The notes: generated by a model from the letters alone, not told the origin. A stretch of DNA of 49,267 bases from Catellatospora coxensis (GCF_016862635.1 NZ_BONI01000071.1:1-49267), one strand, 5' to 3'; positions 33,262 through 41,923 are shown, counted from the stretch's first letter. Translations and numbers: made by a program.

Positions 33262-34344
33262 TCACAGGTAGCAGCCGGTGGAGGGTTCGGGGGTGATCTG
33301 GACGAGGTCGCGGTCGCCGCGCTGGATGGCGAACAGCTCCGCGAGCGTCGCGCCCGACGAGCTGAGGCCCACCGTGCTGCCCAGCCAGGCGCTCGCCTGG
33401 GCAAAGGGCAGCGGGCCGACCTCGATCTGGGCCAGGCAGCGGCCGGGGCGGACCACGGCGGGATGCAGCTTGTTGAGCGGTTCGTTGGTGGTGAGGCCGA
33501 CGAGCACGTCGCGGCCCTGGGCGAGCAGGCCGTCGGTGAGGTTGAGCAGGCGGGACAGCGCCTGGCCGCTGGACTGCTTGGCGGCCGAGGAGATCAGCTC
33601 GTCGCAGTCCTCGACCAGCAGCAGCCGCCAGCGGCGCTCCTCCTGCTCGTCGTCGCCGATGGCCACCTCCATCAGGTAGCTGGAGTCGTGGAACAGGTTC
33701 TCCGGGTCGAGCACGCAGTCGACCTGGCACCACGAGGACCACGCCCGCGCGAGCGCGCGCAGCGCGGTGGTCTTGCCGGTGCCGGGCACGCCGTGCAGCA
33801 GCAGCAGGCGGCCGCTGATCGAGTCCGGCGTGAGCGTCATCAGGCGCTCCAGCGAGCCCGCGACGTCGGCGGAGTAGTTGTCCCGGATGGCGTCCCACGA
33901 AGGCGTGGTGATCGGCCGGGTGCTGCGCTGCGCGCCGCGCTTGGCCGAGTGGTGCCAGAAGCCCATCGGCACCGTGTCCGCGCGCTCAACGTGATCTTCG
34001 CGCGCGTTGCGCGTGGCCGCGTCGAGGATGCGCAGCGCCAGCTCCTCGGTCGTCGCGGTGACCGTGACCTCGGCGACGCCGCCGCGCCAGCGCGCGGCGC
34101 GCAGCGTCCAGCCGTCGCCTGCGGCGAGGTGGCTGCGCAGGCCGTCGTCGGTGGCCACGCGCAGCACCCGGCCCTCCTCCGGCAGCAGGGCCGCGTCCTT
34201 GCGTACGCGGGGCAGGCGGGCGGTGTGGGCGTACGGCTGCTCGCCCGTGCTGAACGGGGCGAGGATCATCGCGTCGACGACGTCCCGAGGAGTGTCGGAG
34301 TCGTCAAGGGTGAGGTTCGTCGACAGCTGTGGCAGAGTGCCCAT
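33262..34344 (-). CDS. AAA+ ATPase (DUF5925-type N-terminal domain)
   Basis: A 360-residue protein. The N-terminal 140 residues resemble DUF5925 (RLPRVRKDAALLPEEGRVLR, GWTLRAARWRGGVAEVTVTA). The AAA core has Walker A HGVPGTGKTTALR (around 190), Walker B LLLVEDCDELIS, sensor-1 VLVGLTTNEPL and arginine-finger-like RPGRCLAQIEV. It resembles actinobacterial FtsH/CDC48-like remodelers of unknown target. Start MGTLPQL (34344) is preferred; GATCAT lies 6 nt upstream. It faces the 21-bp inverted repeat at its 3' end. Confidence 0.8.
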   Translation of the reverse strand: MGTLPQLSTNLTLDDSDTPRDVVDAMILAPFSTGEQPYAHTARLPRVRKDAALLPEEGRVLRVATDDGLRSHLAAGDGWTLRAARWRGGVAEVTVTATTEELALRILDAATRNAREDHVERADTVPMGFWHHSAKRGAQRSTRPITTPSWDAIRDNYSADVAGSLERLMTLTPDSISGRLLLLHGVPGTGKTTALRALARAWSSWCQVDCVLDPENLFHDSSYLMEVAIGDDEQEERRWRLLLVEDCDELISSAAKQSSGQALSRLLNLTDGLLAQGRDVLVGLTTNEPLNKLHPAVVRPGRCLAQIEVGPLPFAQASAWLGSTVGLSSSGATLAELFAIQRGDRDLVQITPEPSTGCYL

Positions 34345-34422
34345 ACTTCGATGATCTCGCAATTGGACCTGCGCAGATAGTGGTTTTCCACCCCGGATAA
34401 CGGCCCTGAGCTGGGCCCGCGC

Positions 34423-35880
34423 TCAGATCCCGAGTTTCGCCCAGGGCCCCCAGATCGCGATGGTCATCCCGTGGATGGCCAGCACGTTCACGAACAGCGT
34501 GTGCCCGTCCGGGCTGAACGCGCAGCCGGCGAACTCGTCGCGCTCCCGCGAGACGCCGGCGCGGTTGGTGAGGCGGTTGAGCGCGATGTCGAGCACCTCC
34601 CCGTGCCGGGTGAGCCCGCGTACGTAGTTGTTGTTCGCGCCGTCCTCGCACAGGATGAGCGTGCCGTTGGGGCTGGTGGTGATGTTGTCCGGGAAGTCCA
34701 GCCCGTCCACGGCCGGGCACTGGTACACCAGCCGCAGCACCTCCTCCGCGCAGTGGTACGCCCAGACCTGCCCGTGGCCGTTGCCGTAACCGCTGTCGAA
34801 GGGCCCCTCGTCCTTCTCCGGGCGGCCGCCGCCCTGCGTGGAGGTGAAGTACACGACGCCCTGCCGGTACGTGGAGCCCTCCAGGCGCGAGAACAGCGCC
34901 GCGCCGCCGTCGCGGCCCTGGTCGCCCACGTGCCGCAGCGCCTGGTGCTCGGTGGTCGGCGCGGGCACCCCCGCCGTGTACGGGAAGCGCGGCGCCGGGT
35001 CGTCGATGTCGACCCAGGTGACCGGGAAGACCGCGCCCGGTTCCTGCGACGCGGCGAGGTCCAGGCGGGGGCGGCCCTTCACGGCCAGCGCCTGCAGCCG
35101 CCCGCCGTCGGCGATGCCCCGCCCGTCGGCGCGCAGCGGGTCCGGCGCGCGCGGCGGCAGGTAGCGGTAGAAGCAGCTGGCGAACGCGAAGTTGTCCTCG
35201 GTCAGGTAGAGCGCGCCGCCGGCGGGGTCGTACGCCACCGACTCGTGCGCGAAGCGGCCCGCCGCGGTGATCGGCTGCGGCTCCACCGCGCCCTGCGCGG
35301 GCACCTCGAAGATGAAGCCGTGCCGCTCCTTGAGCAGGTAGTTGCCCAGCCCGGCGACGTCCGGCCCGTTGACGGTCTCCTCGCAGCTGATCCACGTGCC
35401 CCACGGCATGCGCCCGCCGCAGCAGTTGGTGTGCGTGCCGCTCAGGCTGGTGTGCGAGCGCACCACCTCGCCGTACCGGGTCACCTCGACGGTGGTGGTG
35501 CCGCCGCAGGCCGCCGGGTCGTAGGTGACGTGGCCCGGCCCGAACGCCTGCCCTGTGATCTTGACCTCGTGGTTGCGGACCAGGATCGTGTTGCCACCCG
35601 GGGCCTGGAACGCGCCCATGCCGTCGTGGCTGCCCGGCAGGCGGCTGCCGTCGTCGAGCACCACCGGCCACTCGGTGTCGTGAAAGGAGCGGTAGGCGAA
35701 GCCCTCCGGCACCCACAGCCGCGGTACGCCGTCGCGCAGGTCGGCGGTGGGCGCGAGTTTGATCCGGGTGGGCGGCTTCGGCGCGCTCTCGCGGGCCAGG
35801 AAGCCGCTGAAGGGACCGGCGGCGAACAGGCCGCCCGCCACGGCCGCGCCGCCGAGCAGCGAACGCCGTTTGATCACCAT
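34423..35880 (-). CDS. Tat-exported PhoX-like phosphatase (DUF839)
   Basis: A 485-residue PhoX/DUF839 protein. The N-terminus VIKRRSLLGGAAVAGGLFAAG is a twin-arginine signal, so it is exported folded. The body shows PhoX-type motifs: SHDGMGAF, RNHE, GTWISCEE, FAHESVAYDP, YLTEDN and DGLDFPDNITTSPNG, which build the calcium/iron site of the phosphomonoesterase. It may scavenge phosphate, though some DUF839 members have lost activity. ATG 35880 is chosen because the Tat motif follows directly; 12 more bases upstream are open. No Pho-box was identified by eye. Confidence 0.88.
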   Translation of the reverse strand: MVIKRRSLLGGAAVAGGLFAAGPFSGFLARESAPKPPTRIKLAPTADLRDGVPRLWVPEGFAYRSFHDTEWPVVLDDGSRLPGSHDGMGAFQAPGGNTILVRNHEVKITGQAFGPGHVTYDPAACGGTTTVEVTRYGEVVRSHTSLSGTHTNCCGGRMPWGTWISCEETVNGPDVAGLGNYLLKERHGFIFEVPAQGAVEPQPITAAGRFAHESVAYDPAGGALYLTEDNFAFASCFYRYLPPRAPDPLRADGRGIADGGRLQALAVKGRPRLDLAASQEPGAVFPVTWVDIDDPAPRFPYTAGVPAPTTEHQALRHVGDQGRDGGAALFSRLEGSTYRQGVVYFTSTQGGGRPEKDEGPFDSGYGNGHGQVWAYHCAEEVLRLVYQCPAVDGLDFPDNITTSPNGTLILCEDGANNNYVRGLTRHGEVLDIALNRLTNRAGVSRERDEFAGCAFSPDGHTLFVNVLAIHGMTIAIWGPWAKLGI

Positions 35881-35986
35881 CTGCGGGCCCACTTCCGTGC
35901 GTCGAGGGAGCTACGCAGGTGCAACGAGCGAACCACCCGCATGATCACGCATCGACGGCAAGGCGATCCTTACCTTGGGTCGAGGG

Positions 35987-36337
35987 TCAGTGTTCGGCCC
36001 GGTCCCGGCCCTGCTGCGCCGTGATGTGGGCGGCCATCCGGTCTAGCACCTTGCCCGCCTTGGCCGACAGGACCTCCGCCGGGTCGAAGCCGAGACTGCG
36101 GATCGCGACGAACGACGCCAGCGCCACGTCGGCCAGCTCGTCGGCGACCTCGCGCGGCGAGTGCGTGACGCCCTTGCGCGGGTTCTGCCCCTGCACGCCG
36201 ATCCAGGCGCTGGCGGCCTCGCCCGCCTCCTCGGTCACCTTGAGGATGCGCATGGTCTGCTGCTGCGGGCCGCTGCCGTGGTGTGCGTCCAGCCACCCCA
36301 CCGCCGCGTCCACCGCCCGCCGGGTCGTCTCGTCCAC
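35987..36337 (-). CDS. MazG-like nucleotide pyrophosphohydrolase
   Basis: A 116-residue all-helical protein of the MazG-like group. The metal site is EEAGEAASAWIGVQGQNPRKG followed by EVADELADVALAS (E-x-x-x-D). Such proteins hydrolyse NTPs or modified dNTPs in house-cleaning. GTG 36337 is preferred: TAGGGT ends 7 nt upstream on the minus strand (leaderless). The frame is open upstream but reads Cys/Arg-rich. It is divergent from the clamp paralog. Confidence 0.85.
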   Translation of the reverse strand: MDETTRRAVDAAVGWLDAHHGSGPQQQTMRILKVTEEAGEAASAWIGVQGQNPRKGVTHSPREVADELADVALASFVAIRSLGFDPAEVLSAKAGKVLDRMAAHITAQQGRDRAEH

Positions 36338-36385
36338 CCGCCGCACCCTACCGGCCCCGACCTGCCCGGCCGCCGTGCCCCGCAC

Positions 36386-36526
36386 GCACGTGCGCTGTGC
36401 CTCGCACGCCGTGCACGTGCGGGGTGCGCCGTGCGCCGCAAGGTCAACGGAGTTGCCTGGCAATCGTGCGTATCTTGAGCGCGGATACGCCCACCTGCCT
36501 GGCAAGTCGAGCGATCTTGGGCGGCG
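36386..36526. promoter_or_regulatory. Divergent region with paired palindromes and a direct repeat
   Basis: Two GCACGTGC palindromes (36386-36393, 36413-36420) are followed by two near-identical 32-bp units (36453-36484 and 36495-36526). Each unit contains TGCCTGGCAA and ATCTTG; the first is the full palindrome TTGCC-T-GGCAA. They lie between the MazG-like and clamp-paralog starts and look like tandem operators. Confidence 0.55.
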
Positions 36527-36588
36527 CGGGTGCGCTCGGCGATGTCGTGCGCGGCGGGATGTCGTACGCGGTGGTTAGCGTGCGGGGC

Positions 36589-37716
36589 ATGGCGTTGGAT
36601 GTGAGTGTGGGGGCGGGGGCGCTGGCCGAGGTGGCGGCGCAGTTGTTGCGGCTGCTGCCGGTGCGGGCGCACCAGCCCGCGCTGGCGGGGGTGCTGCTGC
36701 GGGCCGACGCCGAAGGGCTGGAGCTGGCCGGCTCCGACGGGGAGGCGTGGGCCAGAGTGCGGGTGCCCGCCACCGCGCACACGGACGGCGAGGCTGTCGT
36801 GTCGCGGCGCGCGCTGGCCGACACCGTCGCCACGCTCGACGCCCCGCAGCTGCGCCTGTGCACCGAGGGCTCGCGGCTGGCGGTGCGCACCGAGCGGGCC
36901 CGGTTCGCGCTGCCCACGCTCGACCTCGACACCTTCCCGCGCCCGCCGCAGGCACCCGCGCCGCAGGGCGTGCTCGCGGGCGCGGACTGGCGGGCCGCGG
37001 CCGCGGTCGCCGGCGCCGCCTCCCGCGAGGACGCGCTGCCGCTGTTCACCGCCGTGCGGATGCGCTCGGCGGGCGCGGTGGTCTCGATGCTGGCCACGGA
37101 CCGCTTCCGGCTCGCCGCGGCGCGCCCGGCCTGGCGAGCCGAGCCCGGCGCGGAGCTGGACGTGCTGATCCCCGCGGCGCTGGTGGCCGAGCTGGGCCGC
37201 CAGGCGGGCCGGGCGGCCGAGGTGGGCCTGCACGCAGAGGACGGCCGGTTCGCGCTGTCCTGGCCCGGCTGGACGGTCGGCACGGCCTCGCTGGCGGTGG
37301 CCTTCCCCGACCGGCAACTCGACCAGCTGCTGGCCACGCAGGCCGAGGCGACGGTGCGGGTGGACGCCGACGAACTTGCCGCGGCCGTGGCGCGCGCGGC
37401 GCACTACGCCGGGCCGCGCGGCGCGGTCACCCTGGAACTCGGCGACGGCGAGCTGACCGTGCGGAGCAGTGATCCGCTGGCCGGGGAGTCGTCCGAGACG
37501 CTCAAGGCCGACCTGCTCGGCGACCGGCTGACCCGGCAGTACCAGGCCCGCTACCTGCTCGACGCGCTGCGCCCGTTCGCGGGCCGCCAGGCCCGCCTGG
37601 AGATCCAGTCCGCCCTGCGCCCCACCGCGTTCACCGCGGCATCCCCCGACCCCGCCGTCGATCTGCGCTACCTCGTCGTGCCCCTACGCCCAGCCGACCC
37701 CACCGACCGCCCCTGA
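36589..37716 (+). CDS. DNA polymerase III beta-subunit (sliding clamp) paralog
   Basis: A 375-residue protein with the three-fold clamp topology: LLRLLPVRAHQPALAGVLLRADAEGLELAGSDGEAWARV in domain 1, DALPLFTAVRMRSAGAVVSMLATDRFRLA in domain 2, and TLELGDGELTVRSSD, QYQARYLLDALRPF and YLVVPLRP at the end of domain 3. The C-terminal clamp motifs are kept. The replication-initiation neighbours of a main dnaN (dnaA, recF) are absent, so it is a second clamp. It may serve a translesion or repair polymerase. TAGCGT lies 7 nt before ATG 36589 (leaderless). It shares its upstream region with a MazG-like gene. Confidence 0.85.
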   Translation: MALDVSVGAGALAEVAAQLLRLLPVRAHQPALAGVLLRADAEGLELAGSDGEAWARVRVPATAHTDGEAVVSRRALADTVATLDAPQLRLCTEGSRLAVRTERARFALPTLDLDTFPRPPQAPAPQGVLAGADWRAAAAVAGAASREDALPLFTAVRMRSAGAVVSMLATDRFRLAAARPAWRAEPGAELDVLIPAALVAELGRQAGRAAEVGLHAEDGRFALSWPGWTVGTASLAVAFPDRQLDQLLATQAEATVRVDADELAAAVARAAHYAGPRGAVTLELGDGELTVRSSDPLAGESSETLKADLLGDRLTRQYQARYLLDALRPFAGRQARLEIQSALRPTAFTAASPDPAVDLRYLVVPLRPADPTDRP

Positions 37717-37748
37717 CTCTGCGGCCATGGTGGCTGAACTGCGCTTTC

Positions 37749-37790
37749 GGGGAACTGCGGGATGGCGGTCCTTGAACGTGCAGTTTCCCC
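37749..37790. terminator. Inverted repeat between convergent genes
   Basis: GGGGAACTGC (37749-37758) pairs with GCAGTTTCCCC (37780-37790), with one extra base in the right arm, between the clamp-paralog stop and the convergent Nudix stop. It probably terminates both. Confidence 0.5.
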
Positions 37791-37806
37791 GGTGGAGCCG
37801 CGTTGA

Positions 37807-38355
37807 TCACCAGGGCATCGCGGCGCCCGTAGCCCGTTGTTCGGCGGCCAGGGTGACGAGTTCGGGATACCAGGAGCCGTCGGTGAGCAGGAGGTGCCGG
37901 GCTTCGTCGAGCGGGTGGGCGCGGACTTCCAGCACGGTCTCGCCGTCATCGGGGTTGTCCGGCGTACCTTCGATGCTCACCTCGGCGAAGCACCACAGCC
38001 ATGCCTTCTCCGGATGCGGCTGGTGCTGCCGATACGGCGTTGGCAGGTCGGACACCGCGTGGTGCGCGCCGATCACGTGCAGCGGGCCGCGCAGCACCGC
38101 CCCGGCCTCCTCGCGCAGCTCGCGTGCCGCGCAGTCGGTGACGCTCTCGTCGGGCTCGCGGGTGCCGCCGGGCAGGAACCAGACGTCCCGCTCGTCGCGG
38201 CACAGCACGATTCGGTCGCCGTCGAAGCCGACAACATGCACGTTGGTGACGAGGTCGTCCGCTGGCGCGCTTGTGGAGAACTGACAGTCGACACCCGCCC
38301 ACTCCCAGCGCTGCGGAGCGAATAGCAAGGGGAAACGGCTATCGAGGGACGTCAC
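37807..38355 (-). CDS. Nudix hydrolase
   Basis: A 182-residue Nudix protein with a complete box (GGTREPDESVTDCAARELREEAG, around 63-85) preceded by VWFLP. The long N-terminal part and FAEVSIEGTPDNPDDGE insert resemble sugar-nucleotide or RNA-cap type Nudix members; the substrate is unknown. GTG 38355 is supported by TAATAT 7 nt upstream (leaderless). Divergent from the ApeA-like gene across a lower-GC gap of about 220 bp. Confidence 0.83.
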   Translation of the reverse strand: MTSLDSRFPLLFAPQRWEWAGVDCQFSTSAPADDLVTNVHVVGFDGDRIVLCRDERDVWFLPGGTREPDESVTDCAARELREEAGAVLRGPLHVIGAHHAVSDLPTPYRQHQPHPEKAWLWCFAEVSIEGTPDNPDDGETVLEVRAHPLDEARHLLLTDGSWYPELVTLAAEQRATGAAMPW

Positions 38356-38576
38356 GGTCTGTATATTAACGCATCAATGCCCGTTGTGATCTTGCGAGGG
38401 GGCCGTTCGTCGATGAGGCTGGTTGAGCGGCGGAGTTCAGGCATCGCAGGTGTCGATGTGCCCACCGCCCTGCTTGTGGCGATTCGCCTGCCGATCGTTT
38501 CGTCCGAGAATGGGTGATACTCGTATAGCTAGGTATGCTGTGACCGTCTCGGGGTTATCGGGGGGATGAAGGCCGC

Positions 38577-39956
38577 ATGAGCGAATTCGAGGTAGTGGGC
38601 GACTGGTGGCTTCCTGGCCGTGAGGATCGCAAACTCCCCGGCACCCTGACCTGGAGCGCGGAGAGCGGTGGCGTTCTTAAGCTCATCGGCGGGGTGCTGC
38701 TCGACCCGATGGAGATTGCTGAGAGGACTCACCGGAACGGCACTACCACAATACGAGTGAAGGCCGACGACCTCGAAGCAGCTGGAACATACGAGCGGAT
38801 CTACGGAGCGGCGGAGGGAAGGCTCTACACGCTCGACGAGAGTAACTCGATCAAGTCGGTCGGATCCGGCTTCGGTAACCATCATTACCAAATCGTCAAG
38901 CCCTCTTATGTCTTTCGGGGTCATCACTTTCCTGCCGGCGCAGAGCCGGAAGCGAACAAGATCACCATTGCTCTCGACATGCTGGAGGAATGGGTGAGCC
39001 GGTCAGGCATGGAAGCAACTGTCACGGTGGATCATGAACCTGCTGATGGCGCGAACCTTTCGTACGAGGTTCGAGCACAGGCGCTACCGCCGGACAGTGT
39101 GCCCTTGGACGACGGTGGGACGCTCACACTTCGCCATCGAGTTCCGATGCCGCTGCTCACCGGCGCTGGTGCTGAACTCAAGCAGTGGTTCGTGTTCTCC
39201 GTTTCGTATCCTGGCGTTCGGCCGACGCGCACCCTGACGGAGGTGGCATCGGACCTGCAGGATCTAGTGTCAATCGCTACGGGCCGCACGGTCGCATTCG
39301 ACACATTGGGCTTCCGGCACCCTGATGTCTATCGCGAAATTCCGGCGGACCGACCTAACCTGCTGAGGACCTATCCTGACGGCAAGGAATACCGCGATAT
39401 TCGCCTTTGGGCGCGATGGACGGCAAGGCGCGAGCCCTCCAAGAAGCCACTTAGAGCAAGCGATCTCTACTTCACCTTGGCAGATCTCGGAGACCTCGAA
39501 GGGGTTGCTCGTTGGCTCGGTGTGGCTCGGCGCCATGGCTCTTCGCTCGCGCGCGTCATGTCGACCCGCTATGGCGGTGCCGATTATCTTCACAACACCT
39601 ATCTGAGCCGTGTGGCGGCGTTGGAGGGGATGGACACGCGCGAACATGGCGGTAGTGCTTACTACCGTCAGAGGATCAAGCGATGCGCCGACCTGGCAGG
39701 AAAGGTGTTCACCGAACTTGTGGGGGACGTCGATGCGTGGGTAACTAAGATCAAGGACGACCGAAATGACATGGCGCACCACAAGGGTGTGCGCCTAGAC
39801 AAGGAACTCGCCGAGCAGTACTACCTCTCCGAGACGGCCTACTGGCTATACGTTTTTTGTCTTCTCAGACTGGCCGACGCTCCAGAAGTTGTATTCGAAA
39901 AAATCGAGGCCCACGAGCACTATCGACACCTGAAGCGCAAGTCCACTCGCCCCTGA
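38577..39956 (+). CDS. apeA: ApeA-like HEPN abortive-infection protein
   Basis: A 459-residue protein. The N-terminal 300 residues match ApeA N-terminal domain 1 (GDWWLPGREDRKLPGTLTWSAESGG, VLLDPMEIAERTHRNGTTTI, WFVFSVSYPGVRP). The C-terminal 160 residues are an ApeA-like HEPN domain. The HEPN RNase motif R-x4-H is intact (R396-NDMA-H401), in IKDDRNDMAHHKG. Known ApeA stops phage growth by cleaving cellular RNA and killing or arresting the cell. This gene and its flanks have clearly more A/T at third positions than their neighbours, a sign of horizontal transfer. GGGGGATGAAGG precedes ATG 38577. No antitoxin gene is visible. Confidence 0.85.
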   Translation: MSEFEVVGDWWLPGREDRKLPGTLTWSAESGGVLKLIGGVLLDPMEIAERTHRNGTTTIRVKADDLEAAGTYERIYGAAEGRLYTLDESNSIKSVGSGFGNHHYQIVKPSYVFRGHHFPAGAEPEANKITIALDMLEEWVSRSGMEATVTVDHEPADGANLSYEVRAQALPPDSVPLDDGGTLTLRHRVPMPLLTGAGAELKQWFVFSVSYPGVRPTRTLTEVASDLQDLVSIATGRTVAFDTLGFRHPDVYREIPADRPNLLRTYPDGKEYRDIRLWARWTARREPSKKPLRASDLYFTLADLGDLEGVARWLGVARRHGSSLARVMSTRYGGADYLHNTYLSRVAALEGMDTREHGGSAYYRQRIKRCADLAGKVFTELVGDVDAWVTKIKDDRNDMAHHKGVRLDKELAEQYYLSETAYWLYVFCLLRLADAPEVVFEKIEAHEHYRHLKRKSTRP

Positions 39957-40134
39957 TCCGACCCGTCGCCCGGGGAGGTATCCGATCGAGCCGCATTCGC
40001 CGCTGGCTGTCAGCCGGTATCAGCCGGACGGCGAAAGCGCCGCTCGGTAAGTCTGGGGTTTGTATGAGGCGACTGTGGCGGTGAGGCAAGACCGCCGTAC
40101 ATGACCCTGATCCGCCCGCGAGCGACCGCCCCGG
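39957..40134. other. Lower-GC spacer after apeA
   Basis: 178 bp between convergent genes. No hairpin or gene was recognised. The end of the lower-GC segment falls here, so it may hold the right boundary of the imported DNA. Confidence 0.35.
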
Positions 40135-41013
40135 TCAGGTCAGCGGGTTCGCCGCGGGGACGGCGAGCAGATCGAGGAAGGCGTGCTGGGTGTTGCCGGT
40201 GTCGCGTAGCAGCTCGCGGGCCTTGGCCAGCGGTACGAACCGGCAGGTGACGACCAGGCCGGTGTCCCAGACGCCGGGGTCGCCGATGACGGTGTGCCGC
40301 CACTGGGCGCGGTCGTCGTCGGCGCGCAGGTGGAAGTAGACGTTCAGGTACGGCCGGCGGGTGTCGGCGAACCGGCCGCTCTGCACGCCCACGACGCTGA
40401 GCACCGACAGCGGGCCGGACACGCCGGTCTCCTCGTACGTCTCCCGGACCATGGCGTCGTTGAGCAGCTCGCCCCGTTCGACGCCGCCGCCGGGCAGGTG
40501 CGTGCCGGGGGTGCTCGGATACTCGAAGACCAGCAGTTCGAGCGCGTCGTTCGCGCCCCGGGTGACGTATCCGGTGACCCGCAGCCGGGTCGGCCGGTGC
40601 GCGCCGATGCCGCTGACCGAGACGAACAGCCCGACCTGCACCAGCGTGACCAGCACCGCGCCGACCGCCCACCACAGCGCGAAGTCGCCGAACACCGACG
40701 CGACGACCAGCCCGAGCCCGAGGCCGCCCGCGATCGGCGCGGTGACCTGCCACCACAGCGGCGCGGCGGACAGCCGGCGGCGGTCGCGCCAGATCCACCA
40801 CCAGGCCAGCGCCGACCCGGCGATCGCCAGCACCGCGCCGACCGTGTCGAGCAGGCCGGGGCCGTGCGCGTCGCTGAACGAGATCAGGCGCGGGCCGTCG
40901 TCGGGCAGGGCCAGCAGCAGGCCGCCCAGCAGGGTGCAGATCGCCCAGGCGGTGATGACGTGAGCACGGCGCACCTTCGGCTGCTCCTCCACTGACGACG
41001 GTGGTTGCACCAT
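40135..41013 (-). CDS. Membrane-anchored Nudix hydrolase
   Basis: A 292-residue fusion: four predicted membrane helices in the first 150 residues (AWAICTLLGGLLLALP, TVGAVLAIAGSALAWWWIW, WQVTAPIAGGLGLGLVVASVF, ALWWAVGAVLVTLVQVGLFVSVS) followed by a full Nudix domain with box GGGVERGELLNDAMVRETYEETGV. Membrane-tethered Nudix proteins are rare; a lipid-linked or membrane-near pyrophosphate is a plausible substrate. GTGAGG lies about 8 nt before ATG 41013. It starts 11 nt after the polytopic membrane gene's stop, so the two form an operon divergent from lysX. Confidence 0.8.
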   Translation of the reverse strand: MVQPPSSVEEQPKVRRAHVITAWAICTLLGGLLLALPDDGPRLISFSDAHGPGLLDTVGAVLAIAGSALAWWWIWRDRRRLSAAPLWWQVTAPIAGGLGLGLVVASVFGDFALWWAVGAVLVTLVQVGLFVSVSGIGAHRPTRLRVTGYVTRGANDALELLVFEYPSTPGTHLPGGGVERGELLNDAMVRETYEETGVSGPLSVLSVVGVQSGRFADTRRPYLNVYFHLRADDDRAQWRHTVIGDPGVWDTGLVVTCRFVPLAKARELLRDTGNTQHAFLDLLAVPAANPLT

Positions 41014-41024
41014 ATCGGCCTGCC

Positions 41025-41807
41025 TCACCGTTGTGGGGGAGCGTCGTGGTGTCCGGCCAGCAGCTCCTGGAACCAGATCTTCGCCTTGATCGCGGGCCGG
41101 CGCAGCTGCGTCTCGCGCCAGGTGGACCGGGACAGCTTCGCGGCGGCCTTCGGGGTCGGCCGCGTGTAGCGCCAGCGGGCCCAGGGGGAGTGCGGGCGGG
41201 CCAGCCGAATCGCGCCGACGATCAGCAGCACCGGGATGAACAGGCCGATCAGCCCGGTCCAGATCTTGCCCTTGACCAGGGTGAGCAGGACCAGGCCGAG
41301 GTGGGTGGACGCGATCGCCCCGGCGATGGCCCAGCCGAAGCCGCCGGACGCGGCGGCGGCCAGGATCAGCCGGTCGATCCCCGCGGGGCGTACGCCGAGC
41401 ACCAGCAGCCCGGTCACCGCGACGGCCACGAACACCGCGTCGATCGAGGTGCGGCCCTTCTCCGACCAGTACACGTCCTCCAGGTGGAGGATCAGCGCGA
41501 ACTCGTCGAGCACCAAGGCCGAACCGATGCCGAACAGCGCGGCCAGGACCGAGCGCCAGAGCACGTAGTCGTCCGGGACGACGAGCCCAGCCACGCCCGC
41601 CACCAGCATGAACACGACGCCGAAGACGACGTGGTGGATGTGCAGCCCGCCGCCGGGAGTGACGTTGCCGGGCCACCACTTCACCTGCGCGCGGATCATG
41701 CGCACCGAGAACCGGATGAACACGAACCCGAAGATCACCCCGGCGAAGAAGCAGAACAGCGGCAGCCGGCCGGTCTCCACGACCGTGCGGTGGAACCAGT
41801 CGGACAC
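41025..41807 (-). CDS. Polytopic membrane protein, unknown, divergent from lysX
   Basis: A 260-residue protein with about seven membrane helices. Polar residues inside or beside helices stand out: GGGLHIHHVVFGVVF and VLDEFALILHLEDVYWSEKGRTSIDAV. These His/Asp/Glu clusters look catalytic or metal-binding, but I know no function. Basic C-terminus (RRPAIKAKIWFQEL). GTG 41807 has a GGGGGTGGGA site. The next gene downstream is the membrane Nudix; the divergent neighbour is lysX, 116 bp away. A role in membrane lipid handling is suggested only by context. Confidence 0.7.
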   Translation of the reverse strand: MSDWFHRTVVETGRLPLFCFFAGVIFGFVFIRFSVRMIRAQVKWWPGNVTPGGGLHIHHVVFGVVFMLVAGVAGLVVPDDYVLWRSVLAALFGIGSALVLDEFALILHLEDVYWSEKGRTSIDAVFVAVAVTGLLVLGVRPAGIDRLILAAAASGGFGWAIAGAIASTHLGLVLLTLVKGKIWTGLIGLFIPVLLIVGAIRLARPHSPWARWRYTRPTPKAAAKLSRSTWRETQLRRPAIKAKIWFQELLAGHHDAPPQR

Positions 41808-41923
41808 CGTCCCACCCCCGCCTCCATACCCGAGCTTTCATCGTATTTGCTGCGTTAAGTCTAGTGAGTGCCATATGTTCGTGTTGACGGCCCGGAGACT
41901 TCGCCGACGAGACGGGGTGGCAC

